A program made the translations under genes and the position numbers. Below, one piece after another: positions 1-9,072 of a stretch of DNA of 64,000 nucleotides; within the stretch, counting starts at the first letter, position 1, and the number at the start of each line of letters is the position of its first letter. The DNA is from Jeotgalibaca porci (GTDB taxonomy: Bacteria; Bacillota; Bacilli; Lactobacillales; Aerococcaceae): contig NZ_CP049889.1 in assembly GCF_011299095.1 (NCBI RefSeq), positions 62,001 to 126,000 of the forward strand, written 5' to 3'. A model generated the notes under the pieces. It was not told the origin of the DNA and did no database searches. It worked only from the letters and a program-made list of their open reading frames with translations.

Positions 1-181
1 CGATAAAACGCAAATTGACTTGCCGCGTGGCGTGAAATCTGGCTTAATCGATGCGGAGAATAAACTAAAAGGTATATCCGAAATCGCTTTTGTATCTTTT
101 GATGCACAAGATGTTGTGCGTCATCCAGTGGTAGCACGGATTATTAATGCCTATGACCAGAAAGAGAAGGTTGAAGAATGA
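1..181 (+). CDS. phoH: PhoH-family ATPase, C-terminal end (partial)
   Basis: This is the last ~59 codons of a gene that begins before the window. The readable frame starts at base 2 and ends with TGA at 179-181. The translation contains TQIDLPRG and KSGLIDA, a stretch typical of the C-terminal part of PhoH/YbeZ P-loop ATPases, which are thought to act with YbeY in RNA metabolism. The stop overlaps the ybeY start codon (ATGA), so the two genes are probably translationally coupled. The Walker motifs lie outside the window, so the family call rests on this tail and on the phoH-ybeY-dgkA-era order that is common in Firmicutes. Confidence 0.85.
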   Translation, partial: DKTQIDLPRGVKSGLIDAENKLKGISEIAFVSFDAQDVVRHPVVARIINAYDQKEKVEE

Positions 182-666
182 TTGAAATAGATATGTTTGA
201 TGAAACGAATACGGTTAAAGAAGAACATCAAAAACTTGTGCATGATGTGGTAGCATTTGCTTCAACATTTTTAGAACTACCAGATAACTCTGAGCTTTCG
301 ATTACTTTCGTTGACAATAACCGCATTCAAGAGATTAATCGGGAGTACCGGGACAAGGATCAACCGACCGATGTAATCAGTTTTGCAATGAACGATGAAA
401 CTGATGATGACCTTCCCATCAACTTTGCCTCACTCGGGGAAGACTTCCCGCATAATTTAGGTGATATAATCATTTCTGTTGATAAAACCGCAGAACAAGC
501 AGAAAGTTTTCAACATAGTTTTGAAAGAGAGTTGGGCTTCCTAGCTTTACACGGGTTCCTCCATTTGAATGGGTACGACCACATGGAGCCTGAAGATGAA
601 AAAGAAATGTTTGGTCTGCAGAAAGAGATTTTGGATGCATATGGACTTAAAAGAGAAGAATCATAA
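178..666 (+). CDS. ybeY: Endoribonuclease YbeY (16S rRNA maturation)
   Basis: A 162-residue single-domain metalloendoribonuclease involved in 16S rRNA 3'-end processing and ribosome quality control. The C-terminal half has the zinc-binding pattern of the family, [11 protein letters not shown], whose three histidines hold the catalytic metal; TDVISFAMN upstream is the conserved N-terminal motif. The length is usual for the family. The ATG at 178 overlaps the phoH stop by 4 bases, and the gene is followed by dgkA, whose start lies inside its 3' end. The cluster phoH-ybeY-dgkA-era joins RNA processing with ribosome assembly. The assignment is secure. Confidence 0.96.
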   Translation: MIEIDMFDETNTVKEEHQKLVHDVVAFASTFLELPDNSELSITFVDNNRIQEINREYRDKDQPTDVISFAMNDETDDDLPINFASLGEDFPHNLGDIIISVDKTAEQAESFQHSFERELGFLALHGFLHLNGYDHMEPEDEKEMFGLQKEILDAYGLKREES

Positions 667-1051
667 ACGAAAACAAAATATTTGGAAAAACACACAATTC
701 CGTAAATCATTCGGACATGCCTGGGATGGTGTAAAAACGATATGGCAGGAAGAAAGAAACATGCGAAATCATGTTGCTTTTGGTATGCTTCCAATTGTTG
801 CAGGCTTTTTATTCCGAGTCAGCAATATCGAGTGGATTGTGTTGGTACTCTGTGTGTTTTTAGTCATTATAATGGAGTTTTTAAACACTATAATTGAAAC
901 AGTCGTTGATATGGTTACGAATTACGAATATCATCCACTGGCAAAAAAAGCGAAAGATATTGCGGCAGGTGCTGTTTTAGTTACCGCATGCTTTACAGTT
1001 GTAATAGCAGCCATCATATTTTTACCAAAATTAATTAAATTAGTATTTTAG
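641..1051 (+). CDS. dgkA: Undecaprenol/diacylglycerol kinase, DgkA type
   Basis: A small integral membrane kinase of about 136 residues, in Gram-positives mainly phosphorylating undecaprenol (or diacylglycerol) to feed the lipid carrier pool. Visible features are the amphipathic N-terminus, an ERN-type segment (EERNMRNH), three hydrophobic helices, and the signature EFLNTIIETVVD with the catalytic glutamates. I placed the start at the ATG at 641, giving MDLKEKN; an ATG at 635 in the same frame has a better-spaced AAAGAG and is a real alternative. Either way the start lies inside ybeY, an overlap of about 26-32 bases. The open frame reaches back to 569, but that part is ybeY read out of frame. 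Confidence 0.92.
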   Translation: MDLKEKNHKRKQNIWKNTQFRKSFGHAWDGVKTIWQEERNMRNHVAFGMLPIVAGFLFRVSNIEWIVLVLCVFLVIIMEFLNTIIETVVDMVTNYEYHPLAKKAKDIAAGAVLVTACFTVVIAAIIFLPKLIKLVF

Positions 1052-1062
1052 GGGGCAGCTAG

Positions 1063-1974
1063 ATGAGCAAAAAAGAACCATTCAAATCGGGTTTCATCTC
1101 CATTATTGGGAGACCGAACGTTGGGAAATCCACGTTACTTAATCAAATAGTCGGACAAAAAGTGGCAATCATGAGTGATACACCACAAACGACACGTAAT
1201 AAAATTCAAGGTGTCGTTACAACAGAATCCGCGCAAATGGTGTTTATAGATACACCAGGTATTCACAAGCCGAAACATCGCTTGAACGATTTTATGCTAA
1301 AGAGTGCATACAGCACCTTTAATCAAGTTGATATTGTTCTCTTCATGGTGAACGCAGAAGAAGCACGCGGTGGCGGCGATAATTTTATCATGGAACGAAT
1401 TGCAAATATCAAAACGCCAAAATTCTTAATCATTAACAAGATTGATAAGATTCATCCAGAAGCCTTACTCAAGATTATTACGGACTACACGAATGATTAC
1501 GAATTCGACGAGGTTGTTCCTGTATCGGCAAAAAATGGTAATAATGTACAAGCATTGTTGAATACTATTCAAGGCTACTTACCGGAAGGACCGCAATACT
1601 ATCCAGAAGATCAAGTTACCGATCACCCGGAATATTTTGTAGTTTCTGAATTTATCAGAGAAAAAGTACTCCAATTAACGCGTGATGAAATTCCACATTC
1701 TGTAGCAGTAGTCGTGGATTCCATGCAAAAAAATGAAGATAATAAAGTACATGTGTATGCAACGATTGTTGTCGATCGTCCCAGCCAAAAAGGTATTATC
1801 ATTGGTAAAGGCGGAAAAATGCTGAAAGAAATCGGTACACGTGCGCGTCGAGACATCGAAGTGATGTTGGGCGACAAAATATTCCTGGAGCTTTGGGTGA
1901 AAGTGCAACGTGATTGGCGTGACAGACCAACGCACCTCCAAGATTATGGTTACCGTCAGAAAGACTATGAGTAA
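1063..1974 (+). CDS. era: GTPase Era
   Basis: A 303-residue ribosome-assembly GTPase that binds the 3' end of 16S rRNA. The G domain shows G1 GRPNVGKST near residue 17, G3 DTPG, G4 NKID and G5 SAK. The C-terminal KH domain has [11 protein letters not shown], which binds the anti-Shine-Dalgarno region. An AGGGGG ribosome site lies just before the ATG. The 3' end overlaps the start of recO by 8 bases. The gene is normal in length and all key residues are intact. Confidence 0.97.
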   Translation: MSKKEPFKSGFISIIGRPNVGKSTLLNQIVGQKVAIMSDTPQTTRNKIQGVVTTESAQMVFIDTPGIHKPKHRLNDFMLKSAYSTFNQVDIVLFMVNAEEARGGGDNFIMERIANIKTPKFLIINKIDKIHPEALLKIITDYTNDYEFDEVVPVSAKNGNNVQALLNTIQGYLPEGPQYYPEDQVTDHPEYFVVSEFIREKVLQLTRDEIPHSVAVVVDSMQKNEDNKVHVYATIVVDRPSQKGIIIGKGGKMLKEIGTRARRDIEVMLGDKIFLELWVKVQRDWRDRPTHLQDYGYRQKDYE

Positions 1975-2770
1975 AGAGCAAAGTAAAACGTTCGAAGCGA
2001 TTGTTATTTCGCTTAGGAAACATAAAGAGAAAGATGCGCTTGTCAAGCTGTTTACTTTGGAACATGGCAAACGCATGTTTTTTATTCGAAATTTATTCAA
2101 AGCGAATCACAGCCTGAAGTCTGCCTTATTACCTTTTACCTATTCAACCTTTGAAGGAACGGTTCAAGCGGATGGCCTTTCTTTCTTGCGGGACTACAAA
2201 GACAGCCGGAACTTTCGGAAGATACATGAAGATATCTATTTGAATGCCTACGCTACTTACATTTCCAACCTCAGTGATGCAGCGATTGAAGACAGAGTTA
2301 TCAATCGTGAGCTATTTACACTCTTATTGGATAGTTTGGAAGCGATGGAAGAGGGCCAGGATGCAGAAATCATTGTTAATATCTTTGAGATGAACATGTT
2401 GCATTACTTTGGTGTGCATCCCGATTTAGCGTCTTGCCGTGTTTGTGGGAGTCAAGTGGAACCATTTGATTATTCCGCACGCTTTTCAGGTGTGCTCTGC
2501 AGCCACCATTTTCATGAAGACCCTAATCGGTTGCATATAAATCCAGCAGCTATCTATTTTGCGCGCCTTTTCTTAAAAATCAAGCCGCATCAGGTGAAGG
2601 ATATCACGATTAAAGCTGAGAACAAAAAAGCAATTAGAGAATTTATTGACTTTCTTTACGATGAGTATGTCGGAATCCGACTCAAAAGTAAGTCTTATAT
2701 CGATCAGATGTACGAATGGGAAAAAATATTAGAAGAAACACTCGTCAAAAAAAAGGAAAGCGATGAATAA
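1967..2770 (+). CDS. recO: DNA repair protein RecO
   Basis: A 267-residue recombination mediator that helps RecR load RecA on SSB-coated DNA. It has an N-terminal OB fold ([20 protein letters not shown]) and a central helical domain with a zinc ribbon, whose ligands are visible as CRVCG near residue 156 and CSHH about 20 residues later. The open frame reaches upstream to 1910 inside era. The ATG at 1967 (MSKEQSK) gives the family-like N-terminus, and an ATG at 1946 is less likely. The 8-base overlap with era suggests translational coupling. The next gene lies beyond a promoter and T-box, so the operon probably ends here. Confidence 0.93.
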   Translation: MSKEQSKTFEAIVISLRKHKEKDALVKLFTLEHGKRMFFIRNLFKANHSLKSALLPFTYSTFEGTVQADGLSFLRDYKDSRNFRKIHEDIYLNAYATYISNLSDAAIEDRVINRELFTLLLDSLEAMEEGQDAEIIVNIFEMNMLHYFGVHPDLASCRVCGSQVEPFDYSARFSGVLCSHHFHEDPNRLHINPAAIYFARLFLKIKPHQVKDITIKAENKKAIREFIDFLYDEYVGIRLKSKSYIDQMYEWEKILEETLVKKKESDE

Positions 2771-2777
2771 AATATCC

Positions 2778-2806
2778 TTGACATTGAATTTAAGAGTGTT
2801 TACTAT
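2778..2806 (+). promoter_or_regulatory. Sigma-A promoter of the glyQS T-box operon
   Basis: A perfect -35 box TTGACA (2778-2783) and a -10-like TACTAT (2801-2806) are separated by 17 bases, just after the recO stop and ahead of the T-box leader. Confidence 0.75.
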
Positions 2807-2814
2807 AAATGATA

Positions 2815-3024
2815 GATGAATAGGAACGATGACGATGAAAGTACTGTTGCAGTAACATCTTAAAGCGAATTTGGGACAGTGAGAGCCAAGTGATGAAGCG
2901 CGATAAGGAAAGGCACATCTGAGTTCAACGAAAGAAGAGCTGGTTATACCAGAAATAGGGTGGAACCGCGAGTTTGAGACTCGTCCCTATGTTGCAATCG
3001 TGCAGCATAGGGACGATTTTTTTA
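2815..3024 (+). ncRNA. T-box leader (glycyl) of glyQS
   Basis: A cis-acting RNA that senses uncharged tRNA-Gly and controls readthrough into glyQS. The conserved T-box core AGGGTGGAACCGCG sits at 2957-2970, with the complementary terminator hairpin just downstream: arms CGTCCCTATG (2982-2991) and CATAGGGACG (3006-3015), followed by a U tract. The T-box sequence can pair with the 5' arm of the terminator to form the antiterminator. Glycine specificity is inferred from the downstream genes; I did not model Stem I to locate the specifier codon. Confidence 0.93.
2982..3023 (+). terminator. T-box regulated terminator
   Basis: Ten-base-pair hairpin CGTCCCTATG/CATAGGGACG followed by seven T. It is the default OFF structure of the glyQS leader. 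Confidence 0.9.
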
Positions 3025-3061
3025 TGCCTATCTGCATGCAAACGAGAAGAGGAGAGATGAC

Positions 3062-3976
3062 ATGAAAGAAAAAGTAACTGTTCAAAAAATGATACAAATT
3101 CTTCAAAGTTATTGGGCAGACCAAGGATGTTTACTATTAAACGCATATGATACTGAAAAAGGTGCAGGTACAATGAGTCCCTATACATTTTTACGTGCGA
3201 TTGGACCTGAACCATGGAATGCGGCGTACGTAGAGCCATCACGTCGTCCTGCCGATGGTCGTTACGGTGAAAACCCAAATCGTCTATACCAACATCATCA
3301 ATTCCAAGTAGTAATGAAACCTTCACCAAGCAATATTCAAGAGCTTTACTTAAAAAGCTTGGAAGCACTAGGCATCAATCCATTGGAGCATGATATTCGT
3401 TTCGTAGAAGATAACTGGGAGAACCCTTCTCTTGGCTGTGCTGGATTAGGTTGGGAAGTATGGTTGGACGGAATGGAAATAACCCAGTTTACATATTTCC
3501 AACAAGTTGGCGGTTTAGACTGCTACCCTGTAACGAGTGAATTGACTTACGGAATTGAACGTTTGGCTTCTTATATCCAAAATGTGGATAGTGTTTACGA
3601 TTTAGACTGGACTGAAGGCGTAAAATACGGAGAGATTTTCTATCAACCAGAGTATGAACATTCAAAATACTCGTTCGAAGAAAGTAATCCAGAGTTATTG
3701 GCGAACCTTTTTGAAGTTTACAATGAAGAAGCATTAAAACAGATTGAGAATGGTTTGGTTCATCCCGCTTATGACTATGTATTGAAATGTTCACATACGT
3801 TTAACTTAATGGATGCACGTGGCATGGTTTCCGCAACGGATAGAGCCGGCTTCTTAGCACGTATCCGTAATATGGCACGTAAATTAGCTGTCGCTTTTGT
3901 TGAAAAGAGAAAAGAACTGGGATTCCCGCTTCTTGACGAAGCTGAACGCGAGCGTTTGTTGAAGGAGGAAGCATAA
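3062..3976 (+). CDS. glyQ: Glycyl-tRNA synthetase alpha subunit
   Basis: A 304-residue class II catalytic subunit of the tetrameric (alpha2 beta2) glycyl-tRNA synthetase. It starts with the conserved [18 protein letters not shown], and contains [29 protein letters not shown] and [10 protein letters not shown] around class II motifs 1 and 2, and [11 protein letters not shown] near motif 3. A GAGAGGAGAG ribosome site precedes the ATG. The stop overlaps the glyS start (TAATG), so the subunits are translationally coupled. Expression is controlled by the T-box upstream. Confidence 0.98.
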   Translation: MKEKVTVQKMIQILQSYWADQGCLLLNAYDTEKGAGTMSPYTFLRAIGPEPWNAAYVEPSRRPADGRYGENPNRLYQHHQFQVVMKPSPSNIQELYLKSLEALGINPLEHDIRFVEDNWENPSLGCAGLGWEVWLDGMEITQFTYFQQVGGLDCYPVTSELTYGIERLASYIQNVDSVYDLDWTEGVKYGEIFYQPEYEHSKYSFEESNPELLANLFEVYNEEALKQIENGLVHPAYDYVLKCSHTFNLMDARGMVSATDRAGFLARIRNMARKLAVAFVEKRKELGFPLLDEAERERLLKEEA

Positions 3977-6039
3977 TGACTGAAACATTATTAATTGAAA
4001 TTGGTTTAGAAGAATTACCCGCACGTTTTGTACGCGCAAGCAGCGAGCAACTAACAGAACGTATTACGCGTTATTTAACTGAGAATCGCATTCATTTTGG
4101 AGATGTACATACATTTGCTACTCCAAGACGTCTTGCGGTTCAGATTAAAGATGTAGCGGATCAGCAAGAAGATATTGTTGAAAATGCTAAAGGTCCTGCA
4201 AAGAAAATTGCACAGGATGCGGATGGTAATTGGACGAAGGCTGCACAAGGATTTGCACGCGGTCAAGGTGTTTCAACTGATGTGTTGTATTTTGAAACAA
4301 TTAAAGATGTTGAATATGTCTACGCGAAGAAAGAAATCAAGGGAATTAAAGCAATCGAAGTAATCAAATCTATTCCTGATGTAATTAAAGAAATGAACTT
4401 CCCTGTAACGATGCACTGGGGAGCCTCAGCGTTTGAATTTATTCGTCCGGTACATTGGTTTGTCGTGATGATGGGAGATCAAGTGGTTCCGTGTTCATTC
4501 TTAGGAGTTGAATCTGGTAATCTATCGCAAGGACATCGTTTCTTGGGTGAGGCTGCTACCATTGTTCACGCTGATGACTATGCAAGCACTCTAAAAGAGC
4601 AATTTGTTATTGCCGACTTAGAAGAACGTAAAGAAATGATAATCAAGCAATTTTCTGCGCTAGAAGCAGCTAATAACTGGATTATTCCACAAGACAACAC
4701 TTTGTTGGAAGAAGTCGTTTCATTAGTCGAATACCCAACAGCTTTTGCTGGAGAATACGATGCAAGATACCTAGATCTACCAGAAGAAGTATTGATCACT
4801 TCCATGAAGGCGCACCAACGCTATTTTGAAGCAACTGATAAGAGTGGAAAACTGCTTCCTCATTTTATTGGAGTGCGTAATGGAGACGCCAATCATCTGC
4901 AAAATGTTGTATTAGGGAATCAAAAAGTATTAACAGCTCGTTTGGAAGATGGTTTGTTCTTCTATGAAGAAGATAAACGTACGAGTATCGCTTCATCTGT
5001 AGAAAAATTAGCATCAGTTTCTTTCCATGCTAAGATCGGTTCGTTGGCAGAGAAAATGGCCAATACCGCACAGCTAAGTAGCTATCTGGCAGAAATGATT
5101 GAGATGGGAACAGAGCAAAAAGAAAATCTTCAACGCGCTGCCAGCATCTACAAATTTGATTTAGTAAGTAATATGGTTTCTGAATTCCCAGAACTACAAG
5201 GTGTGATGGGAGAAAAATATGCATTGATGGCTGGAGAAAAGCCAGAAGTTGCAGCTGCGATTCGTGAGCATTACTTACCACTATCAAGCGAAGGTGACGT
5301 TCCACAATCAGTCGTCGGTTCAGTCTTAGCGGTTGCTGACAAGTTAGATAGCGTTATTAGTTTCTTTAAACAAGGTATGATTCCAACGGGATCAAATGAT
5401 CCGTATGCATTGCGTCGTCAAACAATTGGAATTGTTCAAATTATCGAAGCAAATAACTGGTCATTCTCCTTTAAAGAGCTATTAGAAGTAGCACTGGAGA
5501 ATATCTACGGTCTTAAAGATGCTGCTCAAATTGAAGGGCTTGTCGAAGCAATCACGTCATTCACTAAGAGTCGCGTGCTTCAGAAATTACAAAGCTATCA
5601 TATTTCGCATGATATACAAGAAGCTATCTTACATGCCGAAAATGATGATATCTTAATGAGTATTCACTATGCACAAGCACTTGCTGCACACCAAGCAGAT
5701 GAAGACTACAAAATGGTAGTTGAAGCATTGGCACGGGTGGTTAATATCTCTCATAAAGAGGTTGCACCTTATACTGTCGCTAGCGAATTACTTGAAACGG
5801 CAAGCGAGAAAAACCTATACGTTCAAGGTAACCACCTGGCAACGATATGGAACCAAGCAACAATTGAGGAAGCTTATCAAGCATTGCGTGATTTAACACC
5901 TTATATCACAGCTTACTTCGAGGAAAACATGGTTATGGTAGACAACGCTACGGTAAAACAAAACCGTCTCGCTACTTTAGCAAGAATCAGTCAACATATA
6001 CTGCAAGTAGCTGATGTACGTAAACTTATTACGAAATAA
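3976..6039 (+). CDS. glyS: Glycyl-tRNA synthetase beta subunit
   Basis: A 687-residue beta subunit that binds tRNA-Gly. It opens with LLIEIGLEELPARF and carries the ATPRRLAV and KGPAKKIA segments, then the HD-like central domain, and an anticodon-binding C-terminal domain (DNATVKQNRLATLARI). The length is usual. Its ATG shares a base with the glyQ stop. The dnaG-rpoD pair that often follows is absent; a structured intergenic element and obg come next. Confidence 0.98.
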   Translation: MTETLLIEIGLEELPARFVRASSEQLTERITRYLTENRIHFGDVHTFATPRRLAVQIKDVADQQEDIVENAKGPAKKIAQDADGNWTKAAQGFARGQGVSTDVLYFETIKDVEYVYAKKEIKGIKAIEVIKSIPDVIKEMNFPVTMHWGASAFEFIRPVHWFVVMMGDQVVPCSFLGVESGNLSQGHRFLGEAATIVHADDYASTLKEQFVIADLEERKEMIIKQFSALEAANNWIIPQDNTLLEEVVSLVEYPTAFAGEYDARYLDLPEEVLITSMKAHQRYFEATDKSGKLLPHFIGVRNGDANHLQNVVLGNQKVLTARLEDGLFFYEEDKRTSIASSVEKLASVSFHAKIGSLAEKMANTAQLSSYLAEMIEMGTEQKENLQRAASIYKFDLVSNMVSEFPELQGVMGEKYALMAGEKPEVAAAIREHYLPLSSEGDVPQSVVGSVLAVADKLDSVISFFKQGMIPTGSNDPYALRRQTIGIVQIIEANNWSFSFKELLEVALENIYGLKDAAQIEGLVEAITSFTKSRVLQKLQSYHISHDIQEAILHAENDDILMSIHYAQALAAHQADEDYKMVVEALARVVNISHKEVAPYTVASELLETASEKNLYVQGNHLATIWNQATIEEAYQALRDLTPYITAYFEENMVMVDNATVKQNRLATLARISQHILQVADVRKLITK

Positions 6040-6061
6040 TAAGGCCCCATTTTGTAAGACG

Positions 6062-6137
6062 ACCCGGACTTTTTAACCGATTGAGCTGTGTGGACTACAT
6101 CTATAAGCTTATTTGAGTTAATAATTCCGGGTTGCCT
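6062..6137 (+). other. Structured element after glyS, possible long-loop terminator
   Basis: Three nested inverted repeats are visible: ACCCGGA (6062-6068) with TCCGGGT (6126-6132), TTAAC (6073-6077) with GTTAA (6117-6121), and AGCT (6084-6087) with AGCT (6106-6109). TGCCTTTTG follows, so it may terminate glyQS transcripts. The large branched loop is unusual for a simple terminator. The rest of the gap up to 6288 is AT-rich, with an extended -10-like TGGTATTAT ending at 6221 that could be the obg promoter. Confidence 0.45.
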
Positions 6138-6294
6138 TTTGTTATGGGGAGATAAACAACGCTCTCATAAATCTGGTTTACTAGGAATAGATGAATATTC
6201 TTTATGAATTTGTGGTATTATGTTAAATTAGGTATGAGACAAGGAATTTTTATACATATTAAATAAATAGAATAAGAAATGTGAGGACATGCTT

Positions 6295-7602
6295 ATGTCA
6301 ATGTTTTTAGATCATGCGCAAGTTAACGTAATCGCCGGTAAAGGCGGAGACGGAATGGTAGCGTACAAACGTGAGAAATATGTTCCAGATGGCGGGCCAG
6401 CTGGAGGCGATGGTGGACATGGTGGGAGTATTATTTTTGAAGTAGACGGTGGTCTGCGTACACTACTGGATTTCCGCTACAATCGTCATTTCCGGGGAAC
6501 ACCGGGAGAAAAAGGTATGAGTAAGGGAATGTACGGGAAGTCTGCAAAAGATACCATTGTTAAGGTACCACCAGGCACAATCGTACGTAATGCAGAAACG
6601 CAATTAATTTTAGGTGATTTAACTGAATTAGGACAACAATTGGTAGTCGCTAAAGGTGGACGTGGCGGACGTGGAAATATTAAGTTCGCAACGCACAGTA
6701 ATCCGGCTCCTGCAATCGCAGAAAACGGTGAACCGGGCGAAGAGCTTGTCTTGGATTTAGAATTAAAAGTTATCGCAGATGTGGGTCTTGTAGGTTTCCC
6801 GTCAGTTGGAAAATCAACAATTCTATCAGTTGTTTCATCAGCAAAACCTAAAATTGGCGCGTACCACTTTACAACATTGGTTCCAAACTTAGGAATGGTA
6901 CAAGCGCCTAATGGTATTCAATTCGCTATGGCAGACTTACCAGGATTAATCGAAGGCGCATCGCAAGGTGTCGGCTTAGGTATTCAGTTCCTACGCCATA
7001 TTGAACGGACACGTGTTATTCTTCATGTTATCGACATGGGCGCAACTGAAGACCGAGATCCTTTTGAAGATTACGAAACAATCAATAACGAATTGGAAAG
7101 CTATCAATTACGTTTGTTGGATAGACCGACAATTATTGTTGCTAACAAAATGGATGTGCCGGGAGCGGAAGAAAATCTCGTTGCATTCAAGAAGCAACTA
7201 GTAGAAAAATTCGGTGAAGAAGAAGCACCAAGCATTTTCGAAATCTCAGCATACCAAAATAAAGGACTAGAAGCTTTGTTGAACCAAACAGCTGAACTAG
7301 TTGAGACAACTGAATCATTCCCATTATTTGATGAGGAAGAATTGGAAAGTTCTGTACTTTACAAACTGGATAACGAAGCAGATGAAATTATCGTGACGAG
7401 AGACCCGGATACTACATGGGTACTAGGTGGCGAGAAACTTGAAAAACTATTCAAGATGACAAACTTCGATCACGATGAGAGCGTGATGCGTTTTGCGCGT
7501 CAATTACGTGGTATGGGAATCGATGAATTACTACGTTCTCGTGGCGCAGTTGACGGAGACATTGTCCGTATCTTGGAATATGAATTTGAATTTGTCGATT
7601 AG
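6295..7602 (+). CDS. obg: GTPase Obg (CgtA)
   Basis: A 435-residue ribosome-associated GTPase involved in 50S assembly and stress control. The glycine-rich Obg fold occupies about residues 1-157 ([23 protein letters not shown]). The G domain shows [19 protein letters not shown] and NKMD, and the C-terminal OCT domain starts near residue 350. Three ATGs open the frame (6289, 6295, 6301). GAGG at 6283-6286 abuts the first and is 8 bases from 6295, so I chose 6295. The usual rplU-rpmA partners are not next to it here. Confidence 0.96.
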   Translation: MSMFLDHAQVNVIAGKGGDGMVAYKREKYVPDGGPAGGDGGHGGSIIFEVDGGLRTLLDFRYNRHFRGTPGEKGMSKGMYGKSAKDTIVKVPPGTIVRNAETQLILGDLTELGQQLVVAKGGRGGRGNIKFATHSNPAPAIAENGEPGEELVLDLELKVIADVGLVGFPSVGKSTILSVVSSAKPKIGAYHFTTLVPNLGMVQAPNGIQFAMADLPGLIEGASQGVGLGIQFLRHIERTRVILHVIDMGATEDRDPFEDYETINNELESYQLRLLDRPTIIVANKMDVPGAEENLVAFKKQLVEKFGEEEAPSIFEISAYQNKGLEALLNQTAELVETTESFPLFDEEELESSVLYKLDNEADEIIVTRDPDTTWVLGGEKLEKLFKMTNFDHDESVMRFARQLRGMGIDELLRSRGAVDGDIVRILEYEFEFVD

Positions 7603-7617
7603 AAATGAGTGTCGGGT

Positions 7618-8550
7618 GTGAAAATACAATTTTTGGGGACTGGTGCTGGCGTCCCTTCAACGATTAGAAACTTGAGTAGTATTGCATTAAAGCTATTAGA
7701 TGAAATTAACGAAATATGGCTATTTGATTGCGGAGAAGGTACACAACAGAGAATTCTTAAGACGTCTTTGAAACCTCGAAAAGTAACAAAAATATTTGTA
7801 ACCCATCTTCATGGAGATCATATTTTTGGATTGCCGGGATTTTTGAGCAGTCGTGCTTTTCAAGGAGGAGACTCCCCGTTGACCGTTTACGGACCAAAAG
7901 GGATTAAAGACTATGTCTTGACGAGTTTGCGTGTCTCTCAATCACATCTCCGTTACCCGATTTTTTTCCATGAAATTGAAAACGAAGGCGTTATTTTCGA
8001 GGACGAACATTTCAAGGTAACAGCTGGGAAGCTTGTGCATGGTATTCCGTCATTTGGTTTTCGGATTGAAGAAGCGGATTATCCAGGCGAACTTTTGGTT
8101 GAAAAATTAAAAGCTGATAGAGTACCAGCAGGACCTTTGTATGGCAAGTTGAAAAATGGCGAGACCGTCACACTTGAAGACGGGCGGACTATTAATGGGA
8201 AAGATTACATCGGTCAGGCCAGCCCAGGGCGAACCGTCACTATTTTAGGTGATACGCGTTTTACTCCAAAAAGTATTGAACTTGCTAAAGATGCGGATGT
8301 ACTGGTTCACGAATCAACGTTTGATAAGGAGAGCCAAAAGATTGCCCGAGACTATTACCATTCCACCTGTATGGATGCAGCAAAGGTTGCCCAACAGGCA
8401 GGAGTAGGGCAGTTGTATTTGACGCATATTAGTTCGCGTTATCTAAGTAAAGATCAAAAGCAACTGGAAGTAGATGCACGCACCGTTTTTAATAAGACAA
8501 AACTGGTGAGTGATTATGACGAGTTCGATATTAAGTTGTTAAAAGTCTAA
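7618..8550 (+). CDS. rnz: Ribonuclease Z
   Basis: A ~310-residue metallo-beta-lactamase-fold endonuclease that trims tRNA 3' ends. [10 protein letters not shown] opens the fold, [13 protein letters not shown] is the HxHxDH zinc motif, and GDTR, HEST and the late LTHISSRY histidine supply further ligands. Starts at GTG 7609 or GTG 7618 are possible. I prefer 7618 because the family begins right at the FLGTG strand, but the ribosome-binding site is weak for both. The gene follows obg by 15 bases. Confidence 0.95.
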   Translation: MKIQFLGTGAGVPSTIRNLSSIALKLLDEINEIWLFDCGEGTQQRILKTSLKPRKVTKIFVTHLHGDHIFGLPGFLSSRAFQGGDSPLTVYGPKGIKDYVLTSLRVSQSHLRYPIFFHEIENEGVIFEDEHFKVTAGKLVHGIPSFGFRIEEADYPGELLVEKLKADRVPAGPLYGKLKNGETVTLEDGRTINGKDYIGQASPGRTVTILGDTRFTPKSIELAKDADVLVHESTFDKESQKIARDYYHSTCMDAAKVAQQAGVGQLYLTHISSRYLSKDQKQLEVDARTVFNKTKLVSDYDEFDIKLLKV

Positions 8551-8574
8551 TTTATGTGATGGGAAGGGATTTTC

Positions 8575-8976
8575 ATGAAAAATGAATGGCGTTTGGTAAT
8601 CGGTATTACGATTGTTGTGTTAATTATTTCGTTTGCTATTTTGAATGGGGAGTCAGTTCCTATCAGTTATGGATTTGGAGAAATTAGTGCGCCATTAATT
8701 ATTGTAATGGGTATCTCATTGCTTTTGGGCTCGATTCTGACACTGATGGTTTCAACATCATCAGCTCTAAGACATAAGAAAGAATTAAAATCATTGCGTA
8801 AAAAAGTCGATAATCAAGCGATTGAAACAGAAGAAGCTGTTAAACGCGCCGGCCAAGATTATCACACTCAAATTCAAGAGCTGGAAGCTACAATCGCAAA
8901 GAAAGATGCGTTAATCCAGCAATATGAAGCTGAAAAAAGTTCGAACACTTATACCGATTTAAATCACGATATTTAA
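8575..8976 (+). CDS. LapA-domain membrane protein
   Basis: A 133-residue protein with two hydrophobic helices (about residues 5-25 and 38-60) followed by a charged, coiled-coil-like tail (about 65-120). The pattern of helix, short loop with NGESVPISYGFGEISAPL, helix, then coiled coil matches the LapA/DUF1049 family of small membrane proteins. In Firmicutes the role is unknown. It follows rnz by 24 bases with GGAAGGG before the ATG, so it is probably co-transcribed. Confidence 0.8.
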   Translation: MKNEWRLVIGITIVVLIISFAILNGESVPISYGFGEISAPLIIVMGISLLLGSILTLMVSTSSALRHKKELKSLRKKVDNQAIETEEAVKRAGQDYHTQIQELEATIAKKDALIQQYEAEKSSNTYTDLNHDI

Positions 8977-9007
8977 TTCAATAAGTAAGCTTCTCAAATA
9001 GCCTTGT

Positions 9008-9043
9008 ACACGCCTACGCATGTTTGTCGTCGGCGTGTTTCTA
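9008..9043 (+). terminator. Terminator after the LapA-domain gene
   Basis: Near-perfect 11-base arms ACACGCCTACG (9008-9018) and CGTCGGCGTGT (9028-9038) are followed by TTTCTATT. It separates obg-rnz-lapA from recJ. Confidence 0.7.
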
Positions 9044-9072
9044 TTGATGCTTGAAAAAAAGGAGTTATTAAT

